Position numbers and translations under genes: made by a program. From positions 1 to 64,000 of the forward strand of contig NZ_JARYGY010000010.1 of assembly GCF_029906345.1 (NCBI RefSeq): a stretch of DNA of 64,000 nt, given 5' to 3'. This document shows positions 7,898-16,419 of this stretch, piece by piece. Origin of the DNA: Aquimarina mycalae (GTDB taxonomy: Bacteria > Bacteroidota > Bacteroidia > Flavobacteriales > Flavobacteriaceae). Numbering within the stretch: the first letter of the stretch is position 1; each line of letters starts with the position of its first letter. The notes beneath the pieces were generated by a model that made no database searches, was not told where the DNA came from, and saw only the letters and a program-made list of their open reading frames with translations.

Positions 7898-7927
7898 CCA
7901 GTTACATTGATTTGTAGCTGGTTTTTT
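7898..7927 (+). terminator. Rho-independent terminator at the end of the island
   Basis: CCAGTTAC (7898-7905) pairs with GTAGCTGG (7914-7921) across an 8-nt loop, with one G-T pair, and is followed by six T. It closes transcription from the Rhs/immunity genes before the next gene. Confidence 0.8.
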
Positions 7928-7950
7928 GTATTTTGGATAAAACTTATACC

Positions 7951-8460
7951 ATGCGTCTATTCTTTTTTCTTTTATTATTATTATCCTTAAGCACCAATAT
8001 AATAGGGCAGATCAATGTAACAGAAATTCAAAAAAACATTGATCAAACGGTGTGGAAACCTTTTCAGAAAGCTTATGAAGCATTAAATGCTGAATCTTTA
8101 AATGCAATATATGCGGATGAGGTATTACGTGTTACACCAGAAGGAATTGATGCGCAGAATGAGTTTAAGCGTAGAAATCAGGAAAGTCTCAAAGCTTCAA
8201 AAGAAAACAAAACTCAGATTAAACTGGATTTTTGGTTTGATAGTAGGCGTACCAATGAAGATACCTCTTATGAAGTCGGTTTTTATAAAATTGGTATTAC
8301 TGCTAATAGTGAAACTCAATATATTTACGGACAGTTTCATATTGTATTAAAAAAAATCAAAGGTATATGGAAGATTACCCAAGATTGGGATACGACCACA
8401 ATCAATGACAAACCCATAATTGAAGAAGATTTTAATAAGAAGAAACCGTTGAAGTTTTGA
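7951..8460 (+). CDS. Secreted NTF2/SnoaL-like (DUF4440-type) protein
   Basis: An ATG at 7951 gives a clean signal peptide (MRLFFFLLLLLSLSTNIIGQ) with cleavage near residue 20, so I prefer it over the in-frame TTG at 7933. The mature part (about 150 residues) has the pattern of the NTF2-like superfamily: an N-terminal helix pair, NAESLNAIYADEVLRVTPEG and a C-terminal strand ending in GIWKITQDWDT. Such exported proteins have no assigned enzyme activity in Bacteroidetes and are usually single-gene units. It sits alone between a terminator and the SGNH gene, just outside the accessory island. The family call is moderate and the function is unknown. Confidence 0.65.
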   Translation: MRLFFFLLLLLSLSTNIIGQINVTEIQKNIDQTVWKPFQKAYEALNAESLNAIYADEVLRVTPEGIDAQNEFKRRNQESLKASKENKTQIKLDFWFDSRRTNEDTSYEVGFYKIGITANSETQYIYGQFHIVLKKIKGIWKITQDWDTTTINDKPIIEEDFNKKKPLKF

Positions 8461-8520
8461 TTAACAGCATTAAGATTCGTTAATAATATAAAAACCTAAG
8501 ATTTATCTTCTGTTAGTAGC

Positions 8521-8550
8521 TTGATTTATTATTTATAAGTATTAAGTTTA
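8521..8550 (+). promoter_or_regulatory. Possible promoter of the SGNH-carbamoyltransferase unit
   Basis: TTG at 8521-8523 and TAAGTTTA at 8543-8550 are 19 bp apart; the second box differs from TAnnTTTG at one base. It would make the mRNA for the GTG start at 8557 nearly leaderless, which lowers confidence. Confidence 0.4.
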
Positions 8551-8556
8551 CTATTA

Positions 8557-9567
8557 GTGAAACAACAAATATTTCTATACGTGAAGAAATTATTTCGATT
8601 CTTATTTCAGACAATTATAGTGTTTTTGATTGTTATGTTACTTTTTGAACTATCCTATAGATTTTCTATTATAGATTTTTATAAAGCTGAATTTACTTAC
8701 TTAAACGATACTGATAGTATTAAATCGAAGCATGTGGATTATTTGGTGTTTGGAGATTCTTTTTCAGTAGCTGAAAATAATTACATAAATGTTTTACGAA
8801 AATCCAGTAATAAAAGTTTTATTAATTCTGGTGTGTCGGGTACAGGAATCAAGCAAGTAAATACTTTTTTAAATCGTAGATTAGAAAAGTACACTCCAAA
8901 AAACATTATTTACCAAGTATATGTTGGAAATGACCTTGCCGATGTTGATCACCTTACAAACTATAATAAACTACCCTTAATAAGAAATTTATATTGGGAT
9001 ATATCCGATGTGTTTATAAGCAGTTTATACATTAATGCTAAATTAGGACAGTTTAAACAAAGGAAAATGGAGACTGATTCTAATAGTATAAAAGAATCTT
9101 TTGCCACGGATAGTTACAATACAAGAAGTAAACTATATCTTATGTCGGATAGTAGTTATTTGTATAAATCAATAACTATTACAGAGGGTTTTGAAAAAAG
9201 ATATTCTATCTGGATTAAAGAAGTCAGAGAATTTATTGAAGAATTATCAAAAGAGTCTAGAGTTTATATTGTTTTTATACCTCATTGTACACAGGTTAAT
9301 TCATTTTACTTTAATAATTTTAAGAAGATGGGAGCCACTTTTTTAAATGAAGATGAATTTAATAAAATAGAATATGGTTTTTTTGAAAAAGCTTCCCTAG
9401 ATTTAAAGGCATATAAAAATGTTTCTTTGATTAATCCATTAGAAATATTCAATAAATCTGACTCGTTAGATCATAGATTGTATTATATGAATGATCCTCA
9501 TCTAAATGATATGGGACAGAAAGTTTTAGGAGATTATTTGAAAGAACAATTATCATTAAATAAATAG
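8557..9567 (+). CDS. Membrane-anchored SGNH-hydrolase-like protein
   Basis: This 336-residue protein starts at GTG and has one N-terminal membrane segment (about 15-33). FGDSFS (65-70) is block I of the SGNH/GDSL fold with the catalytic serine, GVSGTGI resembles block II, YVGNDLAD supplies the block III Gly-Asn, and NDPHLNDMG near the end gives the Asp-x-His dyad. Proteins of this type (AlgX/DltD/PatB relatives) move or remove acyl groups on surface glycans in the periplasm. The carbamoyltransferase starts 3 bp later, so both probably decorate the same glycan. The substrate is inferred only from context. Confidence 0.75.
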   Translation: MKQQIFLYVKKLFRFLFQTIIVFLIVMLLFELSYRFSIIDFYKAEFTYLNDTDSIKSKHVDYLVFGDSFSVAENNYINVLRKSSNKSFINSGVSGTGIKQVNTFLNRRLEKYTPKNIIYQVYVGNDLADVDHLTNYNKLPLIRNLYWDISDVFISSLYINAKLGQFKQRKMETDSNSIKESFATDSYNTRSKLYLMSDSSYLYKSITITEGFEKRYSIWIKEVREFIEELSKESRVYIVFIPHCTQVNSFYFNNFKKMGATFLNEDEFNKIEYGFFEKASLDLKAYKNVSLINPLEIFNKSDSLDHRLYYMNDPHLNDMGQKVLGDYLKEQLSLNK

Positions 9568-9570
9568 TTT

Positions 9571-11322
9571 GTGAGTTTTGTATTAGGAATTTCAGCGTTT
9601 TATCATGATGCAGCTGCATGTTTACTTAAAGATGGAAAAATAATCGCTGCTGCCCAAGAGGAACGTTTTACTAGAAAAAAACATGACGCCGCTTTTCCAA
9701 AAAATGCAATTGAGTTTTGTTTAAAAGAAGCGCGAATAGAAGTTGAAGACTTATCATTAGTGGTGTTTTATGAAAAACCATTTTTAAAGTTCGATAGAAT
9801 TATAAATTCAATTCAGGAGCAGGCTCCTTTTGGTTTTTCTTTTTTTAAAAAATCTATTAAATCCTGGACTAAAACTAAACTATGGATACCAGCAATCATT
9901 AAAAAAGAATTGAAATATTCAGGCAAAATGTTGTTTTCAGAACATCATGAAGCGCATGCTGCAGGGACTTTCTTTTCTTCTCTTTTTTCAGAAAGTGTGA
10001 TTGTGACCATTGATGGAGTAGGAGAGAAAGCCTGTACTACTATAGGAGTTGGGAAAAATAATGAAGTAAAAATTATAAAAGAACAACATTATCCACATTC
10101 TTTTGGGTTGCTTTATAGTGCATTTACCCAATATTGTGGTTTTAAGGTAAATTCTGGAGAATATAAATTAATGGGATTAGCTCCTTATGGTAAGCCGATA
10201 TATAAGAATTTGATTTTAGAACATTTAGTGACTATTTCTGATAAAGGAGAGGTTATGTTGAATTTAAAGTATTTTTCTTTTGACAAGGGAGAATCTACTA
10301 TAAATAAGAATTTTTGTAATGTTTTAGGACAAAGTGCTAGAAAACCTGATGGAGAGATGACCTCTTTTTATTGTGATGTTGCAAGTTCCATACAAGCTAT
10401 TACAGAAGACTTTTTGCGAACTATAACTACATATGCCCAAAAAATAACAGGAATGGAAAATATATGCCTTTCTGGAGGTGTTGCCTTAAATTGTAAAGCG
10501 AATGGTGAATTAATCAAGAATAGCATTTATAAAAATATATGGGTGCAACCTGCATCTGGGGATAGTGGTGGCGCATTAGGAGCTGCTTTTGTTGGGTATT
10601 ACCATTATCTGAAAAATAAAAGGAAATATTTAGATAATAATTTAGAGACTCAAGCGTATTTGGGAATCGGTTATGATAGTGATGAGATAAAATCTACATT
10701 ACAAGAATATAATATTCAATATACTTTACTTGAAGATAACAGGCTTTGCGAAGAAGTTTCTGCTAAATTGATGGATAAAAAAATAGTAGGTTGGTTTCAA
10801 GGTAAAATGGAGTTTGGACCAAGGGCATTAGGTAATAGAAGTATATTAGCCAGTCCGCTTTTTGAGGATATGAAGAAACATGTAAATATGCGTATCAAAA
10901 AAAGAGAAGGGTTTAGACCATTTGCCCCTATTGTATTGGAAGAAAAAGCAAAGGATTGGTTTTCAGATATCACTCCTTCTAAATATATGCTATTTACTTT
11001 TCAGAGTGATAAGAAAGAAAAAATACCATCTTGCATACATGAAGATAACTCTGCTAGAGTGCAGACATTGCATAAAGATGAAAACCCGTTATTACATCAA
11101 TTGATTTCATCGTTTGAAGAGAAAACTTCTTGCCCAGTATTGATTAATACATCATTTAATGTACGAGGAGAACCAATAGTTGCTTCGCCATTAGATGCGT
11201 TGAAATGTTTCTTTCAAACGGAAATGGACATATTGGTATTAGGGAATTACGTAATAGAGAAAGAAACTAATAACAATGTAAATGAGATACTCTCTAAACA
11301 AACATATTATGAATTGGATTAA
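9571..11322 (+). CDS. NodU/TobZ-family carbamoyltransferase
   Basis: This 583-residue protein matches the O-carbamoyltransferase family in length and motifs. The Kae1/ASKHA-like half opens with GISAFYHDAAACLLKDGKI, has the iron-binding HHEAH (125-129), SGGVALNCKANGE and the GDSGGALGAA phosphate loop. The YrdC-like C-terminal half has GPRALGNRSILA (416 onward) and ends INTSFNVRGEPI. It uses carbamoyl phosphate and ATP to carbamoylate a sugar hydroxyl in the cytosol. The start is GTG, 3 bp after the SGNH gene. SxtJ- and DUF5989-like membrane proteins follow, a common trio in polysaccharide clusters. Acceptor unknown. Confidence 0.92.
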   Translation: MSFVLGISAFYHDAAACLLKDGKIIAAAQEERFTRKKHDAAFPKNAIEFCLKEARIEVEDLSLVVFYEKPFLKFDRIINSIQEQAPFGFSFFKKSIKSWTKTKLWIPAIIKKELKYSGKMLFSEHHEAHAAGTFFSSLFSESVIVTIDGVGEKACTTIGVGKNNEVKIIKEQHYPHSFGLLYSAFTQYCGFKVNSGEYKLMGLAPYGKPIYKNLILEHLVTISDKGEVMLNLKYFSFDKGESTINKNFCNVLGQSARKPDGEMTSFYCDVASSIQAITEDFLRTITTYAQKITGMENICLSGGVALNCKANGELIKNSIYKNIWVQPASGDSGGALGAAFVGYYHYLKNKRKYLDNNLETQAYLGIGYDSDEIKSTLQEYNIQYTLLEDNRLCEEVSAKLMDKKIVGWFQGKMEFGPRALGNRSILASPLFEDMKKHVNMRIKKREGFRPFAPIVLEEKAKDWFSDITPSKYMLFTFQSDKKEKIPSCIHEDNSARVQTLHKDENPLLHQLISSFEEKTSCPVLINTSFNVRGEPIVASPLDALKCFFQTEMDILVLGNYVIEKETNNNVNEILSKQTYYELD

Positions 11323-11716
11323 AGGTATCATAGATGTCACTAAGAGAAATTCTATTGACAAAAGAAAACAAAGGCAGTTCGGAGGTTTGATAATTGCTTT
11401 TTTGTTATTGCTTTTTTGTGTATCAGTTTATAAAGAAGGGTTATTGTTTATTCCAAAACAGATGTATACAGGAATCGGTGTTGTTTTGATATTGATGATT
11501 ACTCTTTTGTTACCAATACTATTTTATCCTTTTCTATTTATTTGGCTATTTGTGGGCAATATTTTGGGAGAGATCAGTTCTTTTGTTATTTTAGGGATAG
11601 TCTATTATCTACTTTTTTTTCCAATTACTTTTATTCTAAAAATAACGAATAAGAAACATAATACAACGGGATGGATAGATAAAGAAGAAAGTATTGATTA
11701 TGAAAAACTATATTAA
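11309..11716 (+). CDS. SxtJ-like small membrane protein
   Basis: With the ATG at 11309 (14-bp overlap with the carbamoyltransferase end) the protein has 135 residues. It has three hydrophobic segments, roughly 25-42, 54-82 and 88-112, and a polar C-terminus. Size, topology and position match the SxtJ family, found next to carbamoyltransferases from saxitoxin and polysaccharide clusters; its role is not established. An upstream in-frame ATG at 11282 is possible but lies deep inside the carbamoyltransferase frame. Confidence 0.65.
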   Translation: MNWIKGIIDVTKRNSIDKRKQRQFGGLIIAFLLLLFCVSVYKEGLLFIPKQMYTGIGVVLILMITLLLPILFYPFLFIWLFVGNILGEISSFVILGIVYYLLFFPITFILKITNKKHNTTGWIDKEESIDYEKLY

Positions 11717-11718
11717 TA

Positions 11719-11877
11719 ATGAATAAGTCAGGTATATTTTTAGAGTTTTTGAAGTTTTTAATGCGTCAAAAAAAATATTGGTTAATTCCTATTATTATAG
11801 TTTTGGTGTTATTAGGAGCCTTATTGGTTTTTACAGAGAATTCTGTTGTATCACCTTTTGTTTATTCTTTATTCTAA
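11719..11877 (+). CDS. DUF5989-like single-span membrane peptide
   Basis: A 52-residue gene follows 2 bp after the SxtJ-like gene: MNKSGIFLEFLKFLMRQKKY, then one strong transmembrane helix (WLIPIIIVLVLLGALLVF) and a short tail. DUF5989 proteins have this design (basic amphipathic start, WLIP, one helix) and sit beside SxtJ and carbamoyltransferase genes. It probably helps assemble or localise the carbamoylation machinery at the membrane, but this is inference. It ends just before a convergent terminator. Confidence 0.7.
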   Translation: MNKSGIFLEFLKFLMRQKKYWLIPIIIVLVLLGALLVFTENSVVSPFVYSLF

Positions 11878-11882
11878 CTTTT

Positions 11883-11910
11883 CTTCTTTTTAATTAATTT
11901 CAAAAAGAAG
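11883..11910. terminator. Bidirectional terminator between convergent genes
   Basis: CTTCTTTTT (11883-11891) and AAAAAGAAG (11902-11910) form a perfect 9-bp inverted repeat with a 10-nt loop. Its A and T tracts serve both strands, and it overlaps the stop codon of the minus-strand gene. Confidence 0.7.
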
Positions 11911-13024
11911 GTCGTATGGTATTAAATATTCTTTTAGCAATACTATCGTTTCCTCGTTCAGCAATATGACAAAAATCTGTATAAATTTGTGTGCTGTTTT
12001 GCTCAAAAATTGCACTAATATTTATGAATGTTGAATCTTTCTTCAATTCATTGTTTTGGAGAATGTATTTGTATGAATCAAGGTATAATTCCTTTAAATA
12101 AGTGCTTTTTTTGGCCATTAATTTTTCATACTCAGATAGTGGTTTATCTAAAAAAATTACGGGTTGTAAGAAATTATATACCTCAAAGTCATATTCTGCG
12201 CTTAATGCTTTAGTGATTTTTATAGATCGAGTATATTGAGTAGCAATTTCTTGAGGTAGATTTCCAAGCGTAGTAACTTCTGTGGTTTTCTTTTTAAAGA
12301 CCTTTCGCTGCAAATAAGTGATGAACCTCTTAATGTTGCTGGATGCATATAAAAAACTTATTTTTTTCGCATAACTAGTACCTGTTTTGAATTCGTTTTT
12401 TCGATAAGAAGCATTAGTAGGATAACCAGCTTTATTATTTTCTTGTGCAGATATGATCTCATTCACGCCATCATAAAATATGACGATATCTGGTATGTTG
12501 TTATTTAGAATTTCAAGTTGAAGTTGTATGTTTTCGATATTTCTAATATAACCGTGACATCCAAAATTTGTAATTTCAATATTTCTATTTGGATAGTTTT
12601 TATATATGTACTTAGATAGTAAAGAAGGAATAGAAAATTCATCTCTTGCTCCTGTTCCAAATATCGTAGAACCTCCAAAACAAAATATTTTTAAAGCATT
12701 TTCTGTGTTTTTGAGATTCAAATTTATTGTTTTTCTTGACCCATTAGAGTTAACATTTTGATAGGTTCCATTGAATTCTTTTAGACGATAGTGTACATAA
12801 GGAGCCCATTCACTATCAACACGATATTGTTCGGTAAATAAATCTCTTACTATTTCATCATCAACATTTTGATATACTCCAGAGGCCAGTTTAAAATCAA
12901 CATTTTCTTGCTGCCGTTTTTCATCGCGATGCTGAAATAAAAGACTTAGAAAAAATTCAAGTACGATAATGACAATAATTGTATTACGAATATTTACTGA
13001 GATTAACCTAAACCACTTTTTCAT
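11900..13024 (-). CDS. SGNH-hydrolase-like membrane protein
   Basis: This is a 374-residue protein with an N-terminal membrane helix (about 10-30) and a large outer domain. FGGSTIFGTGA (around 115) is the GDSL-type nucleophile block, NFGCHGYIRN block II, YDGVNEI block III (Gly..Asn), and DFCHIAERGN the C-terminal Asp-x-x-His. Likely a periplasmic acyl-transferring or esterase enzyme acting on a surface glycan. It is the last gene of a long minus-strand series, and its start overlaps the methyltransferase gene upstream by 17 bp, so they are co-translated. Substrate unknown. Confidence 0.75.
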   Translation of the reverse strand: MKKWFRLISVNIRNTIIVIIVLEFFLSLLFQHRDEKRQQENVDFKLASGVYQNVDDEIVRDLFTEQYRVDSEWAPYVHYRLKEFNGTYQNVNSNGSRKTINLNLKNTENALKIFCFGGSTIFGTGARDEFSIPSLLSKYIYKNYPNRNIEITNFGCHGYIRNIENIQLQLEILNNNIPDIVIFYDGVNEIISAQENNKAGYPTNASYRKNEFKTGTSYAKKISFLYASSNIKRFITYLQRKVFKKKTTEVTTLGNLPQEIATQYTRSIKITKALSAEYDFEVYNFLQPVIFLDKPLSEYEKLMAKKSTYLKELYLDSYKYILQNNELKKDSTFINISAIFEQNSTQIYTDFCHIAERGNDSIAKRIFNTIRPSF

Positions 13025-13682
13025 CTAAAACAATTTTAAAAATAAAATTTTGCTCATTGACTACTTTCTGCTCTTTTATAAGCTGAAAAAGAATATGATT
13101 TTTTAGCGCAATTGATTGAATATAATCGATATCACAATCTTCGGATAAAATCATTAGTATGTAGTTGTTTTGTTGTATGTATTGAGGTAACTGATAAAAT
13201 AATTTTTCAAAATACTCAAAATTTTCACCACAGTACCAAGCTTTTTCTTTTATATTTTTAGGTTCTTTTGGATAATAAGGAGGATTAATAATAATATAAT
13301 CAAAAGATAAGTTATTTAATTGATCAAATAAGTCCGAGTATATGGCTTTGATCTTCAAGTTGTTTTTTTCAGAAGCCATTTCAATAGCTTCAATAGCGAC
13401 TTTATTGATGTCAGAAGCAGTTACAATAGCTCCATTGCTAGCAGCAAATAAAGAAATAATTCCAGAGCCACATCCTAATTCTAGAATTTTTTTGTTTTCT
13501 AAATCTTCAGTATCAAGATAATCTAAAAGAATTTTAGTGCTAATTGTTAGATGCGGAGGGAATACTCCAGGTTGGACCGTTACACTAATATCTCCATAAG
13601 AATAGTTCCTAGGCTTGGAGAAATAGATGTTCATTCCTGTTTTGAAAAAAGGATGAATTATTTTTTTTATTAAATTTCTCAT
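13008..13682 (-). CDS. Class I SAM methyltransferase (PrmC/RsmC-like NPPY type)
   Basis: This 224-residue protein has motif I LELGCGSG, ASDIN at the end of strand 2 and the NPPY box in YIIINPPYYPKE. These features define the small HemK/RsmC/TrmN6-like methyltransferases, which methylate amides or exocyclic amines in proteins, rRNA or tRNA. Placed directly behind a B12-type radical SAM gene (stop and start adjacent), it may instead act on a small molecule of this cluster. I cannot decide between these. Confidence 0.75.
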   Translation of the reverse strand: MRNLIKKIIHPFFKTGMNIYFSKPRNYSYGDISVTVQPGVFPPHLTISTKILLDYLDTEDLENKKILELGCGSGIISLFAASNGAIVTASDINKVAIEAIEMASEKNNLKIKAIYSDLFDQLNNLSFDYIIINPPYYPKEPKNIKEKAWYCGENFEYFEKLFYQLPQYIQQNNYILMILSEDCDIDYIQSIALKNHILFQLIKEQKVVNEQNFIFKIVLDEKVV

Positions 13683-15206
13683 TTATTCTGAGTAAAACCC
13701 TTGTATTTCAGGTTGCCTATATTTCCATATTTTATGAAGGACTTTAATTTCATAAGGAAATTGATACCAACCATATTTAAATCGATATCCTGAAACTAGT
13801 TTTAAAAGTTGTTTTTTATATCCTTTTATTCTAAAATCAGAAACAGTTGGATAGTAGCCGTTTAAAACAGTTTCAAAATTTTTGATTTTATCAATCATGT
13901 AAGGTTTTAGCCAGGGAGTTAAAGGATTTTTACGTAAATCAAATTTTTCCCAACTTGGATCGATCCATTCTTCTAATGTTTTAGGAAACGAGAACCCAGC
14001 ATCTATGATTTGTTGATACAATTCAGACCCTTCTGTAGGTACAGGACTATATAAGTAAATGATAATCTCTGCATTAGGGTTGATTTCTTTTATTTCACGA
14101 ATAAAGTTAATATCCCAAAGAATTTGATCATATACTTTTTTTTCATTGGCTCCTGGAAGACCTAGTACAAAAGAAAGTTCAGGAATAATATCTACATTTT
14201 TCATGCGTAGTACAAAATCTTTAATCATTTGTCCTGATTGTGTTCCTCCTTTATTCATTTGTTTTAAGACTTCATCATTTCCTGTTTCTGCGCCAAGAAA
14301 AAACATCTTGCACCCCGCTTTTCTCATTAAACGAAGCTCATCGTCATTATACTGATTGATGGTGTCAATTCTTCCTTCTCCCCACCATTGAATGTTATCA
14401 TCTTTTACTAATTCAGCAAACTCTAAAACTCGTTTTTTAGAAGTGAAAAAATTGTTATCGTGAAACTCAATAGCATCAATATTATAATGATCTTTAAAAT
14501 ATTTAATATCCTTATATACGGTTAGAGCAGATTTAGCTTTCCATCTGGCATTATATATAGGAACTACCGCGCAAAATGAACAGGTAAACGGACATCCCAT
14601 ACTGGAATGATATGCCAGCGTTTTATTACCCAGAAAGGTTTTAGCGAGGTAATTTTCTAAGGGATAAAAAGAATTTAAGTATTTATAAGGAAGCGGTGGT
14701 AAACTATCTTGATCTAATAATGCTTCCTTAGCAGTTTGTATAATTTTTTTGTTTTTATCTTTATAAATAAGGTTTTTAATGAGGCTTAATTCATTATAAT
14801 TCTTACTTTCGAGAACCTCCAAAAGTTTTGGGAAAGTATTATCTCCAGGACCATTGACAATATAATCTACATATCCAGAAGTTATCGATACTTTATATTG
14901 ATTAGAAGCAAAATAACCTCCCCAAATCACAATACTATTAGGGTAAGACTCTTTGACTTTTTTTGAAAAAGGAATAGCTTGTTTTAACTGCGGACCAGGC
15001 ATTACTGTAGAACAGAAATATGTAAAATCTCCTGTTTCAAAATATTTATTAATAGTATCCCAAGGGTTATTCTCTAAATTACCATCTACAAAAACATATT
15101 CATATGTATCGTGTATTGCAGCTCCAACCTGTAAAATGGTATTAGGAATACGATGTTTAGCATCTGCACTTCTAGGGTTGAATATGACGACTTTATTTTT
15201 TTTCAT
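13683..15206 (-). CDS. Radical SAM enzyme with B12-binding-type N-terminus
   Basis: This 507-residue protein has an N-terminal Rossmann-like domain (about 1-140, with WGGYFAS and YIVNGPGDNTF) of the cobalamin-binding type and a radical SAM core with GCPFTCSFC (C205, C209, C212). The canonical DxHxxG cobalamin box is not visible, so B12 use is uncertain. Members of this class methylate unactivated carbons or rearrange lipids and antibiotics. It lies 2 bp downstream of a SPASM-type radical SAM gene, so the two may act in series on one substrate. The C-terminal region (about 400-507) is helical and family-specific. Confidence 0.8.
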   Translation of the reverse strand: MKKNKVVIFNPRSADAKHRIPNTILQVGAAIHDTYEYVFVDGNLENNPWDTINKYFETGDFTYFCSTVMPGPQLKQAIPFSKKVKESYPNSIVIWGGYFASNQYKVSITSGYVDYIVNGPGDNTFPKLLEVLESKNYNELSLIKNLIYKDKNKKIIQTAKEALLDQDSLPPLPYKYLNSFYPLENYLAKTFLGNKTLAYHSSMGCPFTCSFCAVVPIYNARWKAKSALTVYKDIKYFKDHYNIDAIEFHDNNFFTSKKRVLEFAELVKDDNIQWWGEGRIDTINQYNDDELRLMRKAGCKMFFLGAETGNDEVLKQMNKGGTQSGQMIKDFVLRMKNVDIIPELSFVLGLPGANEKKVYDQILWDINFIREIKEINPNAEIIIYLYSPVPTEGSELYQQIIDAGFSFPKTLEEWIDPSWEKFDLRKNPLTPWLKPYMIDKIKNFETVLNGYYPTVSDFRIKGYKKQLLKLVSGYRFKYGWYQFPYEIKVLHKIWKYRQPEIQGFYSE

Positions 15207-15208
15207 AA

Positions 15209-16276
15209 TTAAAAAGCACTACAGCATCTACTACATGCTGGCAATAATCCTCCATTATTAATTAAATCTGATCTAAACTTTTTTAAAATTTTAGAATTCC
15301 ATATTTCTTTTAGAGAATCTTCGTATAAGTTACCTAAGGTTAAATTATAACATCTTCCATGAGCAGGAATTACGCTTCCATCTGATTTTATCATAATGTT
15401 GGAGAATACGTCATTGCATACTCGTCCAATAATTTTCTCAGGTTGATGATAGAATTCGTGGAGTTTTTCTTTTGAAGTGATTTCTGGAGAAAAACTTATT
15501 GGAAATTTATAATTCTCATTTTTGATAGCTGTAATTTCTTCTAATAGAAGTTGAAGGTCAAAATTATCAACATTTACTTCCTCTACATTAGAAGCTGTAG
15601 CAGTATATGTATTCAACCAAATGTCATTGTGTTGATCTGCAATATGTTGAGGTGTGTAATTAGTATGCATAAACCCTATTCTTTGTATTGGGTAATCCTT
15701 AAAAAAATCAACTAAAGCTTTTAAATGACCTATATTCCATTCTGTAATTACACAAAATATAGAAATAGGTAATTCTGGATTTAAATTTAGTATTGTTTCA
15801 ATACCTTCAACAGCTTTCTGAAATGATTTTTTGTGGCCCCTAATCTCATTATGAATGTCTTGTGGACCATCTAAGGATATGAACAAATTTCCTAAAGCTC
15901 CATCAATTAGTTTTTCTGCTTTTTGTTTTAATGTTAGAGCATTTGTGGTAATCGAGGTTTCTACCTGTTTACTTTTTGCATAGATCAAAGATTCCTCAAG
16001 ATGAGGATAAACCAGAGGTTCAGTAAATGCATACCCTAATTTTGCTTTTGGATAGAAAATTGCCATCTGGTCTATTGTTTTTTGAATCAATGCTAATGGC
16101 ATGTTGATAGGGTGAGTCCCTATTAAGTTTTGAGCAAAATTGGTTTCTATAGTTTTAGTTCCAACATCACACATCTTGCAATGTAAATTACATACGTTAT
16201 TTACACCTAGAACAATCCATTCTGGAGCAAATAGATAATTTTTAGGAAAATAATGTTTATTTATTTTTTTTAACAT
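15209..16276 (-). CDS. Radical SAM/SPASM-type protein
   Basis: This 355-residue protein has a radical SAM cluster near the N-terminus, VCNLHCKMC (C29, C33, C36), and a SPASM-like C-terminus: VCNDVFSNIMIKSDGSVIP, GRCYNLTLGNLYEDSLKEIWN and the final cysteine cluster LPACSRCCSAF. SPASM proteins carry extra Fe-S clusters and oxidise or cross-link peptides, sugars or alcohols. It is the first gene of its subunit, after a 143-bp gap holding a GGAA/TTCC palindrome near the start codon. Substrate unknown; no precursor peptide is obvious nearby. Confidence 0.8.
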   Translation of the reverse strand: MLKKINKHYFPKNYLFAPEWIVLGVNNVCNLHCKMCDVGTKTIETNFAQNLIGTHPINMPLALIQKTIDQMAIFYPKAKLGYAFTEPLVYPHLEESLIYAKSKQVETSITTNALTLKQKAEKLIDGALGNLFISLDGPQDIHNEIRGHKKSFQKAVEGIETILNLNPELPISIFCVITEWNIGHLKALVDFFKDYPIQRIGFMHTNYTPQHIADQHNDIWLNTYTATASNVEEVNVDNFDLQLLLEEITAIKNENYKFPISFSPEITSKEKLHEFYHQPEKIIGRVCNDVFSNIMIKSDGSVIPAHGRCYNLTLGNLYEDSLKEIWNSKILKKFRSDLINNGGLLPACSRCCSAF

Positions 16277-16419
16277 GGAATATATTTCCTGAAATTAAAT
16301 GTCTAAGATATATTAATAATATTACTTACTTATCGTAATAACTTAACGAGTAGTCAAGTGCATATAGGTATTAAAGATAATATAAGTATCAGTTTTATGA
16401 TAGTACAAGCAAGATTAAT

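Noticed and set aside
7933..7950. TTG start upstream of the NTF2-like gene
   Set aside because: The ATG at 7951 gives a normal signal peptide; the six extra residues have no role.
11282..11308. Upstream ATG for the SxtJ-like gene
   Set aside because: It would extend the overlap with the carbamoyltransferase to 41 bp and adds nine residues not expected for the family.
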